Origin: Clostridiales bacterium UBA2432
Lineage (GTDB): Bacteria; Bacillota; Clostridia; Lachnospirales; Vallitaleaceae
Direction of reading: 5' to 3'
Length of the DNA: 20,828 nt
Assembly: GCA_002342805.1 (NCBI GenBank)
Contig: DDQW01000091.1
Coordinates: 6,924-27,751, forward strand
Below are positions 1-7,330 of the stretch, piece by piece. Every line of letters starts with the position of its first letter. Position 1 is the stretch's first letter. The notes beneath the pieces are model-generated. The model searched no databases and had not been told where the DNA came from. It saw only the letters and a program-made list of their open reading frames with translations. Made by a program: the position numbers and the translations under genes.

Positions 1-126
1 TCCGCTTCATCTTCGTCTTCTGCTTCATCTTCGTCTTCTGCTTCATCTTCGTCTTCTGCGTCGTCCTCGTCATCTGCGTCATCTTCGTCTTCTGCGTCGT
101 CCTCGTCATCTGCGTCTTCATCGTCC
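1..126 (-). repeat. 18-bp in-frame tandem repeat (7 units visible) encoding Asp/Glu/Ala hexapeptides
   Basis: Seven 18-bp units run head to tail: 1-18, 19-36, 37-54, 55-72, 73-90, 91-108 and 109-126, typified on the plus strand by tctgcttcatcttcgtct. Units 2 and 3 are identical and units 4 and 6 are identical, which suggests local duplication of both single and double units. Being a multiple of three, each unit adds six residues (typically AEDEDE or ADDEDD on the coding strand) without a frameshift. The array continues past the left edge, so total copy number is unknown. Confidence 0.92.
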
Positions 127-956
127 TCAAAAATAACATTTTCTGATGTTGGTATATCTTCTACCTTAGGCAATCGAAATTCTTCGTAGTCGTCATCTGT
201 ATCGATGGATTCCTCTAAGTTCAGTCCTGTTTCAAGAGACAATACTAACAATTCTTCTATACCTAGATTGACTAATTCTTCAAGCTCTAGCTCTGAATTT
301 AATATCATAAGATTTTGAATAAATGCAAGTTTTCCCATTGAAACATGATACGTTTCAGAGAATTCTTCAAGTGTATTACTTGGATCTAGAACCTGACGTA
401 GTACAAGAGGCTTAATATCATAGTCTTTAAAATAATCATGAATTCTCTGATCAAATTCTTCAATCATTTTTTTGCTTTTTTCCTGATTTTTATGGAATCC
501 GGATACAAGCATTACACGTCTTGAATCATTAACATAACCTTGCTTTACGATTTGTTCTATAATTTGTCCTTCAATACTTTCAATAGACTGCCCTTTATAG
601 TCAACCGCTTCTACCAAGGATTCTCCTTCCGAATTTATTCCAATCAAATCTATCACTTGTTCTTGTCGGTTCATCACAATTTCTATTCCCGGATTCACAT
701 CCAAATAGAGGTAGCTATTTGGCACTTGGTATAGTTGATACCATCCTATTAGACCAATGACTATCACAAGCATAAACGACATGACCACAGACATGGGTCG
801 CATCATATTTACATATCTGCTCTTTTCTTTTTGTTCTGTAATGGAGTCGTGTTGGTCCATCTTACGTATTGGAGTTTGTTGAATCGATTCTAATAATTCT
901 ATAGGTGCTTCATTAATAGCATTTTTCAAACGGTTTCGTATTTTTTGATTTTTCAA
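1..956 (-). CDS. RsgI-like membrane anti-sigma factor with SEAL-type ectodomain and acidic repeat tail (partial, C-terminus off the left edge)
   Basis: I read 318 uninterrupted codons from a TTG start at 956. GGAGG lies 7 bases upstream, and the TTG overlaps the TGA of the sigma gene (TTGA), so the two are probably translationally coupled. The first 52 residues are charged and predicted cytoplasmic. They carry no zinc-finger HxxxCxxC motif and do not resemble the RsgI N-terminal domain. One membrane helix spans about 53-76. Outside it, residues 82-92 read YLYLDVNPGIE, matching the start of the RsgI-type ectodomain; in SEAL domains self-cleavage occurs at the Asn-Pro bond (here N88-P89). A helical region follows, then from about 280 a low-complexity Asp/Glu/Ala tail. 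Inferred role: holds the adjacent sigma factor inactive and releases it by regulated intramembrane proteolysis on an envelope signal. The pairing is well supported; self-cleavage is inferred from family resemblance. Confidence 0.8.
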   Translation of the reverse strand, partial: MKNQKIRNRLKNAINEAPIELLESIQQTPIRKMDQHDSITEQKEKSRYVNMMRPMSVVMSFMLVIVIGLIGWYQLYQVPNSYLYLDVNPGIEIVMNRQEQVIDLIGINSEGESLVEAVDYKGQSIESIEGQIIEQIVKQGYVNDSRRVMLVSGFHKNQEKSKKMIEEFDQRIHDYFKDYDIKPLVLRQVLDPSNTLEEFSETYHVSMGKLAFIQNLMILNSELELEELVNLGIEELLVLSLETGLNLEESIDTDDDYEEFRLPKVEDIPTSENVIFEDDEDADDEDDAEDEDDADDEDDAEDEDEAEDEDEAEDEDEA

Positions 957-1546
957 AAGAAGTCCTCCTTTCCGCGTAATTCATTACGTAATTTTTTTAA
1001 AGCCCGGTGATATTTTGACAAGACCGTTGCGAGTGGCATGTCAAGATATTGTGCCAATTCACGATGCTTAACCCCCGAGACACTATGTAAAATAAGGATT
1101 TGACGTTCTTCATCTGTCAGTATTTTCATGGCTGACATGAGAACCACTCGGTCTTCCGGATCAACAACATAAGAAAATTTTGTATCATTTTCAAAATCAA
1201 TGCCCTCTGAATCTGAGAACTTTTGCCTACGGCGCATCTGGTTTCGTGTCAAGTTCTTTGCAATCGTAAACATCCATGCTAGGGGTTTTCCCATGGGTTG
1301 ATACAGGTGGGCCGCCGAGCGAATTTTTATAAATGTATCTTGAACAAGGTCAAGTGCATCTTCGTGATTTTTTACAAGGGAAAGAATATAGGCATACATA
1401 ATTCGGTGGGTCAAGGTATATAACTCTTCAAACGCTAGGGAATCATCCTCCCCGATACGTGCAAAGAGTTTTTCATCTATTTTAGGCGCTTGTGGCTTGT
1501 CTTTACTTGGGTAAGCTCCTCCAACTACATTCACAAATAGTATCAT
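953..1546 (-). CDS. ECF-type RNA polymerase sigma factor
   Basis: This 197-residue protein directs RNA polymerase to a specific promoter set. Sigma region 2 occupies about 36-108: LVQDTFIKI (residues 67-75) is the region 2.2 hallmark, and WMFTIAKNLTRNQMRRR is the region 2.3-2.4 DNA-melting and -10-reading segment. Region 4 occupies about 133-188, with the HTH HRELAQYLDMPLATVLSKYH. No region 1.2 or 3 is present, which defines the ECF class. The ATG at 1546 is preceded by AAAGGAG with 6-base spacing. The first 25 residues are a non-conserved extension. The stop overlaps the start of the anti-sigma gene. I found no convincing promoter upstream, so autoregulation cannot be judged. Confidence 0.93.
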   Translation of the reverse strand: MILFVNVVGGAYPSKDKPQAPKIDEKLFARIGEDDSLAFEELYTLTHRIMYAYILSLVKNHEDALDLVQDTFIKIRSAAHLYQPMGKPLAWMFTIAKNLTRNQMRRRQKFSDSEGIDFENDTKFSYVVDPEDRVVLMSAMKILTDEERQILILHSVSGVKHRELAQYLDMPLATVLSKYHRALKKLRNELRGKEDFF

Positions 1547-1601
1547 TGTATGCTCCTTTCACTTCAATAACCATTTAGGGTAGCATTTTATTGCATCCTT
1601 A

Positions 1602-1630
1602 GTGAAACTTTCTGTCTCCTATGATAGAAT
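1602..1630 (+). promoter_or_regulatory. Probable sigma-A promoter of the merR-like gene
   Basis: GTGAAA (1602-1607) and TAGAAT (1625-1630) are separated by 17 bp. They match consensus -35 and -10 at 4/6 and 5/6 positions. The predicted start is near 1637, about 24 bases before the ATG. Confidence 0.5.
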
Positions 1631-1660
1631 ATTATTAATTCGAAAGCAAGGTGGAAAAAT

Positions 1661-2404
1661 ATGGCACATACATATAAAACAAGCGAAGTAGCAAATATCA
1701 TCGGTATTCATCCAAATACCGTTCGAATGTATGAAGATTTAGAGCTGATTACAAGACCTCATCGACAAAAAAATGGATATCGTGTTTTTACCGATTTACA
1801 TATTGATCAGTTTCGTTTAGCACGGCTGGCATTTGAAGTCGAAGTGCTCCAAAACGGCTTGCGCAAGCATATGATTGCGATTATAAAATCTGCTGCTTGT
1901 AAGGATTTCGATTATGCACTTCGATTAGCACACGAGTATATCCATTCTATTGAGAATGAACTTTTTAATGCAAATGAAGCGATCACAATAACAAGTGACT
2001 TATATCATGAAAAAATCATTGGGGTAGAACTCGCCCTAAAACGAAAAGAAGTATCTGACCTCTTAGGAATTTCCATTGATACTCTTAGAAATTGGGAAAT
2101 GAACGGTTTACTCACGATAAAAAGACAAAAAAATGGGTATCGTGTATATAATGAAGACGATATACAAAAACTGAAAATAATACGTTCTCTTCGATGCGCA
2201 AACTATTCTTTATCTGCTATCTTACGACTGCTAAATACGCTTTCTTCTGATAAAAATATTTCCTTCGACCAAGCTCTTAATACTCCCACTAATGACGAAG
2301 ATATCATTTCTGTTTGTGATAAGTTAATTGTTTCTTTAAATGCAGCCAAAGATAACGCAACTCAAATCATCCAAATGCTAGAAAAAATGAAAACAAAATA
2401 TTAA
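1661..2404 (+). CDS. Double-headed MerR-family transcriptional regulator
   Basis: The 247-residue protein contains two MerR-type winged-helix domains. The first covers about 5-70 (HTH TSEVANIIGIHPNTVRMYED), the second about 127-195 (HTH KRKEVSDLLGISIDTLRNWE). Both wings carry the identical octapeptide RQKNGYRV (35-42 and 155-162). A helical segment at 80-120 links the domains, and a coiled-coil-like stretch closes the protein (about 215-245). No metal-binding cysteine pattern or recognisable ligand domain is seen. Start: ATG with GGTGG 6 bases upstream. It lies directly before an ABC exporter on the same strand, the usual arrangement for a drug- or lipid-responsive regulator of its neighbouring transporter. 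The target and inducer are unknown. Confidence 0.85.
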   Translation: MAHTYKTSEVANIIGIHPNTVRMYEDLELITRPHRQKNGYRVFTDLHIDQFRLARLAFEVEVLQNGLRKHMIAIIKSAACKDFDYALRLAHEYIHSIENELFNANEAITITSDLYHEKIIGVELALKRKEVSDLLGISIDTLRNWEMNGLLTIKRQKNGYRVYNEDDIQKLKIIRSLRCANYSLSAILRLLNTLSSDKNISFDQALNTPTNDEDIISVCDKLIVSLNAAKDNATQIIQMLEKMKTKY

Positions 2405-2411
2405 ACCCTCC

Positions 2412-2445
2412 ACTATAACACCAGACTTTGTTCCGGTGTTATAGT
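2412..2445 (+). promoter_or_regulatory. Perfect 11-bp inverted repeat between merR-like gene and ABC exporter (operator or weak terminator)
   Basis: Arms ACTATAACACC (2412-2422) and GGTGTTATAGT (2435-2445) are perfect complements around a 12-base spacer. No T-tract follows, so a simple intrinsic terminator is unlikely. A weak promoter can be read across the dyad: ATAACA (2415-2420), 19 bp, TATAGT (2440-2445). A 19-bp spacer with the dyad between the boxes is the classic MerR-activated architecture. Function is inferred. Confidence 0.5.
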
Positions 2446-2492
2446 TATATAAACAAAGCGGCTACGCCGATTAAAAACAAGGAGGAATCTAT

Positions 2493-3218
2493 ATGGATTA
2501 CGTACTTAATGTCAACCAATTAACCAAGTCTTATGGCAATCTAAAGGCTGTTGACGACTTAAACATTCACCTTAAGGAAGGGGAAGTTTTTGGTTTACTC
2601 GGACCCAATGGTGCCGGAAAAACAACGTCAATCGAATGTATTCTGGGAACAAAAACATTCGACACGGGTAGGGTTTCAATTCTTGGACTGCATCCAAAAT
2701 CAGATCGTAAAGAATTGTTCGAACATGTTGGCGTCCAGTTCCAAGAAGCCAAGTATCAAGAACACATTCGCGTCATCGAACTATGCCAAGTGACTGCATC
2801 TCTTTACCAAAACTCTGCTGATTATAGTGCTTTACTCAAAAAATTCAGTCTAGGCGAAAAATCTAGCTCTTATATCAAAGATCTATCTGGGGGCGAAAAG
2901 CAACGACTCTTCATTATTCTCGCACTCATTCCAAACCCGCGCATTGTGTTTCTTGATGAGTTAACTACAGGCTTAGATCCTAGAGCGCGGCGTGATGTTT
3001 GGAAAATCTTACTTGGGCTAAAAAAAGAAGGTCTGAGCATATTATTAACATCTCACTTTATGGACGAAGTCGAACTTTTATGTGACACTCTTTGTATTTT
3101 AAAAAAAGGAAAGACTGTTTTTTATGGCACCGTCGCAGAATCTATTGAAAAAAGTCCTTACACAAAGTTTGAAGATGCATACCTTTGGTACACAGATGAA
3201 GGAGGTCAACCATTATGA
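2493..3218 (+). CDS. ABC-2 exporter ATP-binding protein
   Basis: The 241-residue ATPase subunit powers export through the adjacent permease. All nucleotide-binding motifs are intact: Walker A GPNGAGKTT (37-45), Q-loop near Q84, signature LSGGEKQR (131-138), Walker B IVFLDE (151-156), D-loop TTGLDP, and switch histidine in LTSHFMDE (H188). Length and the FLDELTTGLDPRARRDVW stretch fit the DrrA/YadG-type drug or polysaccharide exporter ATPases. ATG at 2493 has AAGGAGG 7 bases upstream. The stop overlaps the permease start by ATGA, indicating coupled translation. The substrate cannot be told from sequence. Confidence 0.95.
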   Translation: MDYVLNVNQLTKSYGNLKAVDDLNIHLKEGEVFGLLGPNGAGKTTSIECILGTKTFDTGRVSILGLHPKSDRKELFEHVGVQFQEAKYQEHIRVIELCQVTASLYQNSADYSALLKKFSLGEKSSSYIKDLSGGEKQRLFIILALIPNPRIVFLDELTTGLDPRARRDVWKILLGLKKEGLSILLTSHFMDEVELLCDTLCILKKGKTVFYGTVAESIEKSPYTKFEDAYLWYTDEGGQPL

Positions 3219-3958
3219 AATCGTATTTTACCATGCTAAAAACAGAACTCAAGCTCTCTCTACGCGGAATGGACATGGTCATTTTTGCCATTTGCATGCC
3301 CATTGTTATCCTAATTGTACTTGGATTAATTTACGGAGACAAACCGGCCTTTGAAGGCGCAAGTTACACCTTTGTTGAACAATCTTTCGGAGCAATTGCC
3401 TCAATTGCAATTGTTGCCGGCGGAGTCATGGGATTACCTTTAGTTATTTCAGATTATCGGGAAAAACAGGTTTTAAAACGATATCAAGTCACCCCTATAC
3501 GACCTATTAAACTTCTTCTCGTGCAGGTGACCATCTATACCCTCTATGCCATACTATCGCTCATTACTCTAGTGATTGTTGCAAGACTTTTCTTTTCGTT
3601 TTCAATGCAGGGTAGTTTAGGCGAATTTATCTTCGGCTGGTTGATTGTCTTAATCTCCATGTTTAGTATCGGAATCATGGTTGGTGGCATTGCAAAAAAC
3701 ACAAAAATAGCCGGCATCATTGCCAGCCTTTTATATTTTCATATGTTGATTTTTTCGGGTGCTACACTTCCTTATGAAATTATGCCTGTGCCCATGCAAA
3801 AGATTGTTGACATACTACCACTCACCCAAGGCATCAAAATATTAAAGGCAGCAAGTCTTGGTACCCCTCTTGAAAGCACACTTCTCCCTATCATTATTTT
3901 AGGGTGCATAAGCTTAGTCTGTAGCTTCATTGCCATTCGTTTCTTTCGATGGGAGTAA
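3215..3958 (+). CDS. ABC-2 type exporter permease
   Basis: The 247-residue integral membrane protein has about six predicted helices: 21-41, 57-79, 99-125, 137-160, 165-185 and 222-243. The REKQVLKRYQVTP segment (82-94) after helix 2 is the conserved cytoplasmic motif of ABC-2 permeases of the YadH/DrrB type. FSGATLPYEIMP before the last helix is the usual extracellular re-entrant segment. It starts in an ATGA overlap with the ATPase, with GGAGG 9 bases upstream. The last 45 bases overlap the 3' end of the convergent LysR gene. Probably exports a drug, peptide or lipid under control of the upstream MerR-like regulator. Confidence 0.93.
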   Translation: MKSYFTMLKTELKLSLRGMDMVIFAICMPIVILIVLGLIYGDKPAFEGASYTFVEQSFGAIASIAIVAGGVMGLPLVISDYREKQVLKRYQVTPIRPIKLLLVQVTIYTLYAILSLITLVIVARLFFSFSMQGSLGEFIFGWLIVLISMFSIGIMVGGIAKNTKIAGIIASLLYFHMLIFSGATLPYEIMPVPMQKIVDILPLTQGIKILKAASLGTPLESTLLPIIILGCISLVCSFIAIRFFRWE

Positions 3959-4828
3959 TTCTTCTCCCATCAACTCTTGGTAAAAACATTCAATTTTATC
4001 TTTCAACAAGCTATGTTTGGGATAAATAAAATACAAGGGTCGATTAATCTCATAGTTTTTAAGAGATAGAAAGGTTAGTTCCCCTCGCTCGACTTCCTGT
4101 CGGGCCACTTCTTCATACATGAAGGAAATCGCATCTGTAGCCCTCAATATTTTTTTTATCATTCCAAAACTGCTTATCTCATGTACTTTTAATAAGGACT
4201 GTATGGAGTCATTATTTTGGTACAAATAGTTTTCATAAATCTCTCGTGTACCTGACCCTTTTTCTCGCAAAACTAGAGGATACTGGTAGGTATCCGCTAA
4301 GCTAACCTGCCCTTGTTCCAAAGGATGCCCCTTTCTCACTACCGGAAGAAAGCGTGTTACACAAAACTCTTTATACGCAAATACCGTCTTATCAAAAATC
4401 CCCTCAATAAAAGCGCAATAAAGTGCATTATTGAGTAGCATCTCAAGAATCTGTTGAGTATTTTTAACAGTAACGGCTACACTTTCCTTATGCTGGTTTA
4501 AATAAGCACCTAGGTGCTTAGGTAAGTAATAATCTGCAACAGACAAGGTCGCTCCAATCTTAATTGGATTGGCTACATGCTCAATCTGATCAATAAGTTG
4601 TGCCTCATTGGCCATCTGAAAATTTGCATAATGATAAAGCGCTTGCCCTTCCGGTGTTAAATGCACCGCTTTTCCGATAATCTCAATAAGCTTACACTGA
4701 TAGTAATCTTCAAGTTTTTTTATATGCTGGGTAACTGCCGGCTGAGTTAAGTTTAATACAGCCGCTGCTTTTGTATAGTTTTTTAATTCAACAACTTTTA
4801 AAAATGTATATATTTTTATATCGAGCAT
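3914..4828 (-). CDS. LysR-family transcriptional regulator (YeiE-like by context)
   Basis: The 304-residue protein has a LysR N-terminal HTH (about 3-60; key segment YTKAAAVLNLTQPAVTQHIK, with LxLTQPAVTxHIKxLE typical of the family) and a periplasmic-binding-protein-like effector domain (about 90-290). ATG at 4828 has GAGGAGG 9 bases upstream. TGTTATAAT on the minus strand (TATAAT at 4856-4861) is a plausible extended -10. It is divergent from a YeiH transporter. This arrangement is known for yeiE/yeiH, whose regulator is linked to sulfur-compound stress, so this protein probably controls the transporter gene. The C-terminal 15 codons overlap the convergent ABC permease gene. Confidence 0.9.
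   Translation of the reverse strand: MLDIKIYTFLKVVELKNYTKAAAVLNLTQPAVTQHIKKLEDYYQCKLIEIIGKAVHLTPEGQALYHYANFQMANEAQLIDQIEHVANPIKIGATLSVADYYLPKHLGAYLNQHKESVAVTVKNTQQILEMLLNNALYCAFIEGIFDKTVFAYKEFCVTRFLPVVRKGHPLEQGQVSLADTYQYPLVLREKGSGTREIYENYLYQNNDSIQSLLKVHEISSFGMIKKILRATDAISFMYEEVARQEVERGELTFLSLKNYEINRPLYFIYPKHSLLKDKIECFYQELMGEELLPSKETNGNEATD
3948..3971. repeat. 8-bp inverted repeat across the permease stop codon
   Basis: GATGGGAG (3948-3955) and CTCCCATC (3964-3971) flank an 8-base loop containing the permease TAA. It sits where the two convergent genes overlap and could form a hairpin in either transcript. Neither side has a U-tract, so termination is uncertain. Confidence 0.45.
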
Positions 4829-4892
4829 GTCTCAAATCCTCCTCAAAAGAATATAATTATAACATATATTTATGAATAATAAGAAATCATCA

Positions 4893-4922
4893 TTGGATTT
4901 TATTCTTTTTATTGTTTACTAT
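4893..4922 (+). promoter_or_regulatory. Possible weak promoter of the yeiH-like gene
   Basis: TTGGAT (4893-4898) and TACTAT (4917-4922) are 18 bp apart. Matches are poor (3/6 and 4/6), as expected if the LysR protein must activate it. The surrounding AT-rich region contains several T-N11-A possibilities, none of which stands out. Confidence 0.3.
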
Positions 4923-4957
4923 ATACGTACGACTACATTACACACAGGAGGTTTACC

Positions 4958-5971
4958 ATGAATAAACTTTATCAAATTATGCCGGGCTTTAGCCTTGCAA
5001 TCGGTATCGCTCTTCTTGCACAATGGGTTGAACACCTATTACCAATCCATCTTATCGGCAGTTCAGTGATTGCCTTATTCATAGGCATGAGTGTTCATCA
5101 CTTTTATCCACCGAGTCATCGGCTAAAAATCGGTCTAAACTTTACATCAAAAAAAGTACTTAAGTTTTCTATTATTTTATTAGGTGCGTCTTTAAATATT
5201 CACACTATATTAAATGTAGGCAAATTGTCCCTGACAGTCATGATCTTTACACTTTTTACATGTTTTGGTGTAGGCTATTTTGTTGGAAAAGCTTTAAAAT
5301 TAGATTGGAAACTGTCCAATATGATCTCTGCAGGTACAGGAATCTGCGGTGGCTCAGCAATTGCTGCCTTGGCCCCTGTCATTGAAGCTGAAGATAAAGA
5401 TATTGCCTATGCTATGTCCGCCACCTTTATCTTTGACATAGTCATGATTATCCTCTTTCCTATAATGGGGCGATTTTTAGGACTAAATGATATGGCCTAC
5501 GGTCTCTGGGCAGGAACTGCTGTAAATGACACCTCAAGTGTTGTTGCTGCCAGCTATGCTTTTAGTGAAGCTGCCGGTGATTTTGCAGTTATGGTTAAAC
5601 TCACACGAACTCTTTCCATCATCCCGGTCGTCCTTATCTTTTCTCTAATTCAGCTCCACATTCAGCATAAAAATAATCCATCTTCAATTAGAAAAAAAGT
5701 AAGCATTCATCGCTTATTTCCATGGTTTATTCTCGCTTTTATTGGCATGGCTCTGGTCAATAGTTTGGGGCTTTTTTCGGCTAACTTTAGCTTAGAATTA
5801 AAAGAAATCAGTAAATTTTTAATGGTTTCTGCACTTGCAGCCATTGGTCTTAATACAAATTTCCATGAACTAAAAAAATCCGGAGCAGGCCCAATGCTTC
5901 ACGGATTTATTATATCTGCACTTGTTGTTATGGTTGCCATCAGCGTTGAATTCTTTATGGGCATAATCTAA
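4958..5971 (+). CDS. yeiH: YeiH/UPF0324 family membrane transporter (putative sulfate/sulfite exporter)
   Basis: The 337-residue protein has about nine or ten hydrophobic helices. Family hallmarks are visible: GTGICGGSAIAALAPVIEA in the middle (about 125-145) and WAGTAVNDTSSVVAASYAF (about 184-202). The C-terminal half ends with FLMVSALAAIGLNTNFHEL. Members are called putative sulfate exporters, though direct transport evidence is thin. ATG at 4958 has CAGGAGG 6-7 bases upstream. The divergent LysR gene at 4828 is its likely regulator. Its stop is only 3 bases from the stop of the convergent cupin gene. Confidence 0.9.
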   Translation: MNKLYQIMPGFSLAIGIALLAQWVEHLLPIHLIGSSVIALFIGMSVHHFYPPSHRLKIGLNFTSKKVLKFSIILLGASLNIHTILNVGKLSLTVMIFTLFTCFGVGYFVGKALKLDWKLSNMISAGTGICGGSAIAALAPVIEAEDKDIAYAMSATFIFDIVMIILFPIMGRFLGLNDMAYGLWAGTAVNDTSSVVAASYAFSEAAGDFAVMVKLTRTLSIIPVVLIFSLIQLHIQHKNNPSSIRKKVSIHRLFPWFILAFIGMALVNSLGLFSANFSLELKEISKFLMVSALAAIGLNTNFHELKKSGAGPMLHGFIISALVVMVAISVEFFMGII

Positions 5972-5974
5972 GAT

Positions 5975-6325
5975 TTATTTATACACCTCAAGTACGAGAA
6001 TGCGCATTTCTTGATTCGAATCATTGACAAGACCATGACTTCCAAAGGGCTTGTTAACAATAACATCCCCTGATTCAACTGTCCTGTCCTCTCCATCGAC
6101 TGTCATCATTCCATGGCCTTCAAGAATAATGTATAGTTCTTCATCATTCTTATGTTCGTGAATCCCGATGGAAGTCCCTGGCGGTAAGGTCAAATAATTC
6201 ATAAAACGAATATTTGTTTCAAAATCTTTGTCCTTAAAAAAAGACACTTCTTTTACTGTCCCAATGCCGTCATGACAATGAACATTATCTTCCATAGGCA
6301 GTTTCAAAAAATTTTTTATTTGCAT
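5975..6325 (-). CDS. Single-domain cupin protein
   Basis: This 116-residue small beta-barrel has both cupin motifs. Motif 1 includes GIHEHKNDEELYIILEG, giving H56, H58 and E62 as metal ligands. Motif 2 is GDVIVNKPFGSHGLVN, giving H97. A mononuclear metal site is therefore predicted. It is the last gene of a five-gene operon, 14 bases after the dehydrogenase, with AAGGAGG 6 bases before the ATG. Small stand-alone cupins act as isomerases, dioxygenases or ligand binders. Here it may act on the sugar- or hydroxyacid-type intermediate handled by its neighbours, but substrate is unknown. Confidence 0.9.
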   Translation of the reverse strand: MQIKNFLKLPMEDNVHCHDGIGTVKEVSFFKDKDFETNIRFMNYLTLPPGTSIGIHEHKNDEELYIILEGHGMMTVDGEDRTVESGDVIVNKPFGSHGLVNDSNQEMRILVLEVYK

Positions 6326-6339
6326 AAAATCCCTCCTTT

Positions 6340-7302
6340 TTATTTTACTATATTGATTGCTTTTCCACTCATATATGCCTTGACGTTTTCTACCGCTATA
6401 TCTAACAAACGTTCCCTAGATTCTTTAGATGCCCACGCTATATGTGGTGTAATAATGATATTGGGAGCATGGAGTAATGGATTATCCGTTTGAATGGGTT
6501 CAGTCGAGGCCACATCAACAGCCGCACCTGCAATTTTCCCATCAATAAGTGCCTGTCGTAAATCCTCATCGACGATTAAACCACCTCTCGAATCATTGAT
6601 AAGAAGGACCCCATCTTTCATTTGCTCAATTGAATCCTTATTAATCATACCTTGTGTTTCATTATTGAGTGGGCAATGTAAAGAAATGATATCGGATTCA
6701 CTCAATAATTCTTCTAGGCTAACTTGCTGTAGTTTTTCATTAAGGTAAGCGGACTCTATGGGACTTCGATTGTATGCCAAAACCTTCATTCCCAAAGCAT
6801 TCGATATTTTAGCTACACCTCTACCGATTTTGCCGAATCCGATAATTCCAATCGACTTGTTCATCAATTCTATTAAGGGGTACTTCCAATAGCAAAAGTC
6901 CTCACTTGCCGCCCACTCTCCATTTTTAACCGATCTAGAATGTTCTCCCACATGATGGCATAATTCCAAAAGTAAAGCTATTGTATATTGGCTCACAGCT
7001 TCTGTTCCATAGGTCGGAATATTGGTTACGATAATACCTCGCGCATTCGTAGCATCCATATCGACAACATTATAGCCTGTAGCTAAAACACCAATATATC
7101 TGACTTGTGGACATTGTGACAGAATCGATTCACTGATGATTGTTTTGTTGGTAAGTACAATGGGTGCATCTCCAATTCGCTCAACAACCTTCTCTTCTTC
7201 TGTCCGATCATAAATCTCTACATCACCTAATGCCCTTAGTCTATCCCAGGTCAAATCACCAGGGTTGACTGTATACCCATCTAATATTACAATTTTAGTC
7301 AT
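6340..7302 (-). CDS. NAD-dependent D-2-hydroxyacid dehydrogenase
   Basis: The 320-residue enzyme interconverts a 2-oxoacid and a D-2-hydroxyacid. The Rossmann motif GFGKIG lies at 155-160. The catalytic triad is R239 (NDSRGGLIVDED), E268 (VASTEPIQ) and H287 (ITPHIAWAS). N-terminal and overall layout resemble hydroxypyruvate/glyoxylate reductases and glycerate dehydrogenases. I chose the ATG at 7302, with AAAGGGG 5 bases upstream, over an in-frame ATG at 7323 that has no ribosome binding site. Fourth gene of the five-gene operon, just after the TIM-barrel isomerase, which suggests an isomerase-reductase sequence on a sugar acid or hydroxypyruvate-like substrate (inference). Confidence 0.93.
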   Translation of the reverse strand: MTKIVILDGYTVNPGDLTWDRLRALGDVEIYDRTEEEKVVERIGDAPIVLTNKTIISESILSQCPQVRYIGVLATGYNVVDMDATNARGIIVTNIPTYGTEAVSQYTIALLLELCHHVGEHSRSVKNGEWAASEDFCYWKYPLIELMNKSIGIIGFGKIGRGVAKISNALGMKVLAYNRSPIESAYLNEKLQQVSLEELLSESDIISLHCPLNNETQGMINKDSIEQMKDGVLLINDSRGGLIVDEDLRQALIDGKIAGAAVDVASTEPIQTDNPLLHAPNIIITPHIAWASKESRERLLDIAVENVKAYMSGKAINIVK

Positions 7303-7330
7303 CTTAACCCCTTTCTTCAGCATTTACTCT

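Noticed and set aside
1..126. CRISPR-like array at the left edge
   Set aside because: Units are 18 bp, contiguous without spacers, and keep the reading frame of the anti-sigma gene, so this is a coding tandem repeat.
540..734. 64-residue open frame on the plus strand
   Set aside because: Lies antisense within the anti-sigma gene, has no ribosome binding site, and its Phe/Tyr/Asn-rich product is typical of a complementary-strand shadow.
2459..2469. CGGC-TAC-GCCG mini-hairpin before the ABC ATPase
   Set aside because: Only 4 bp with a 3-base loop, and not placed over the ribosome binding site; could easily be chance.
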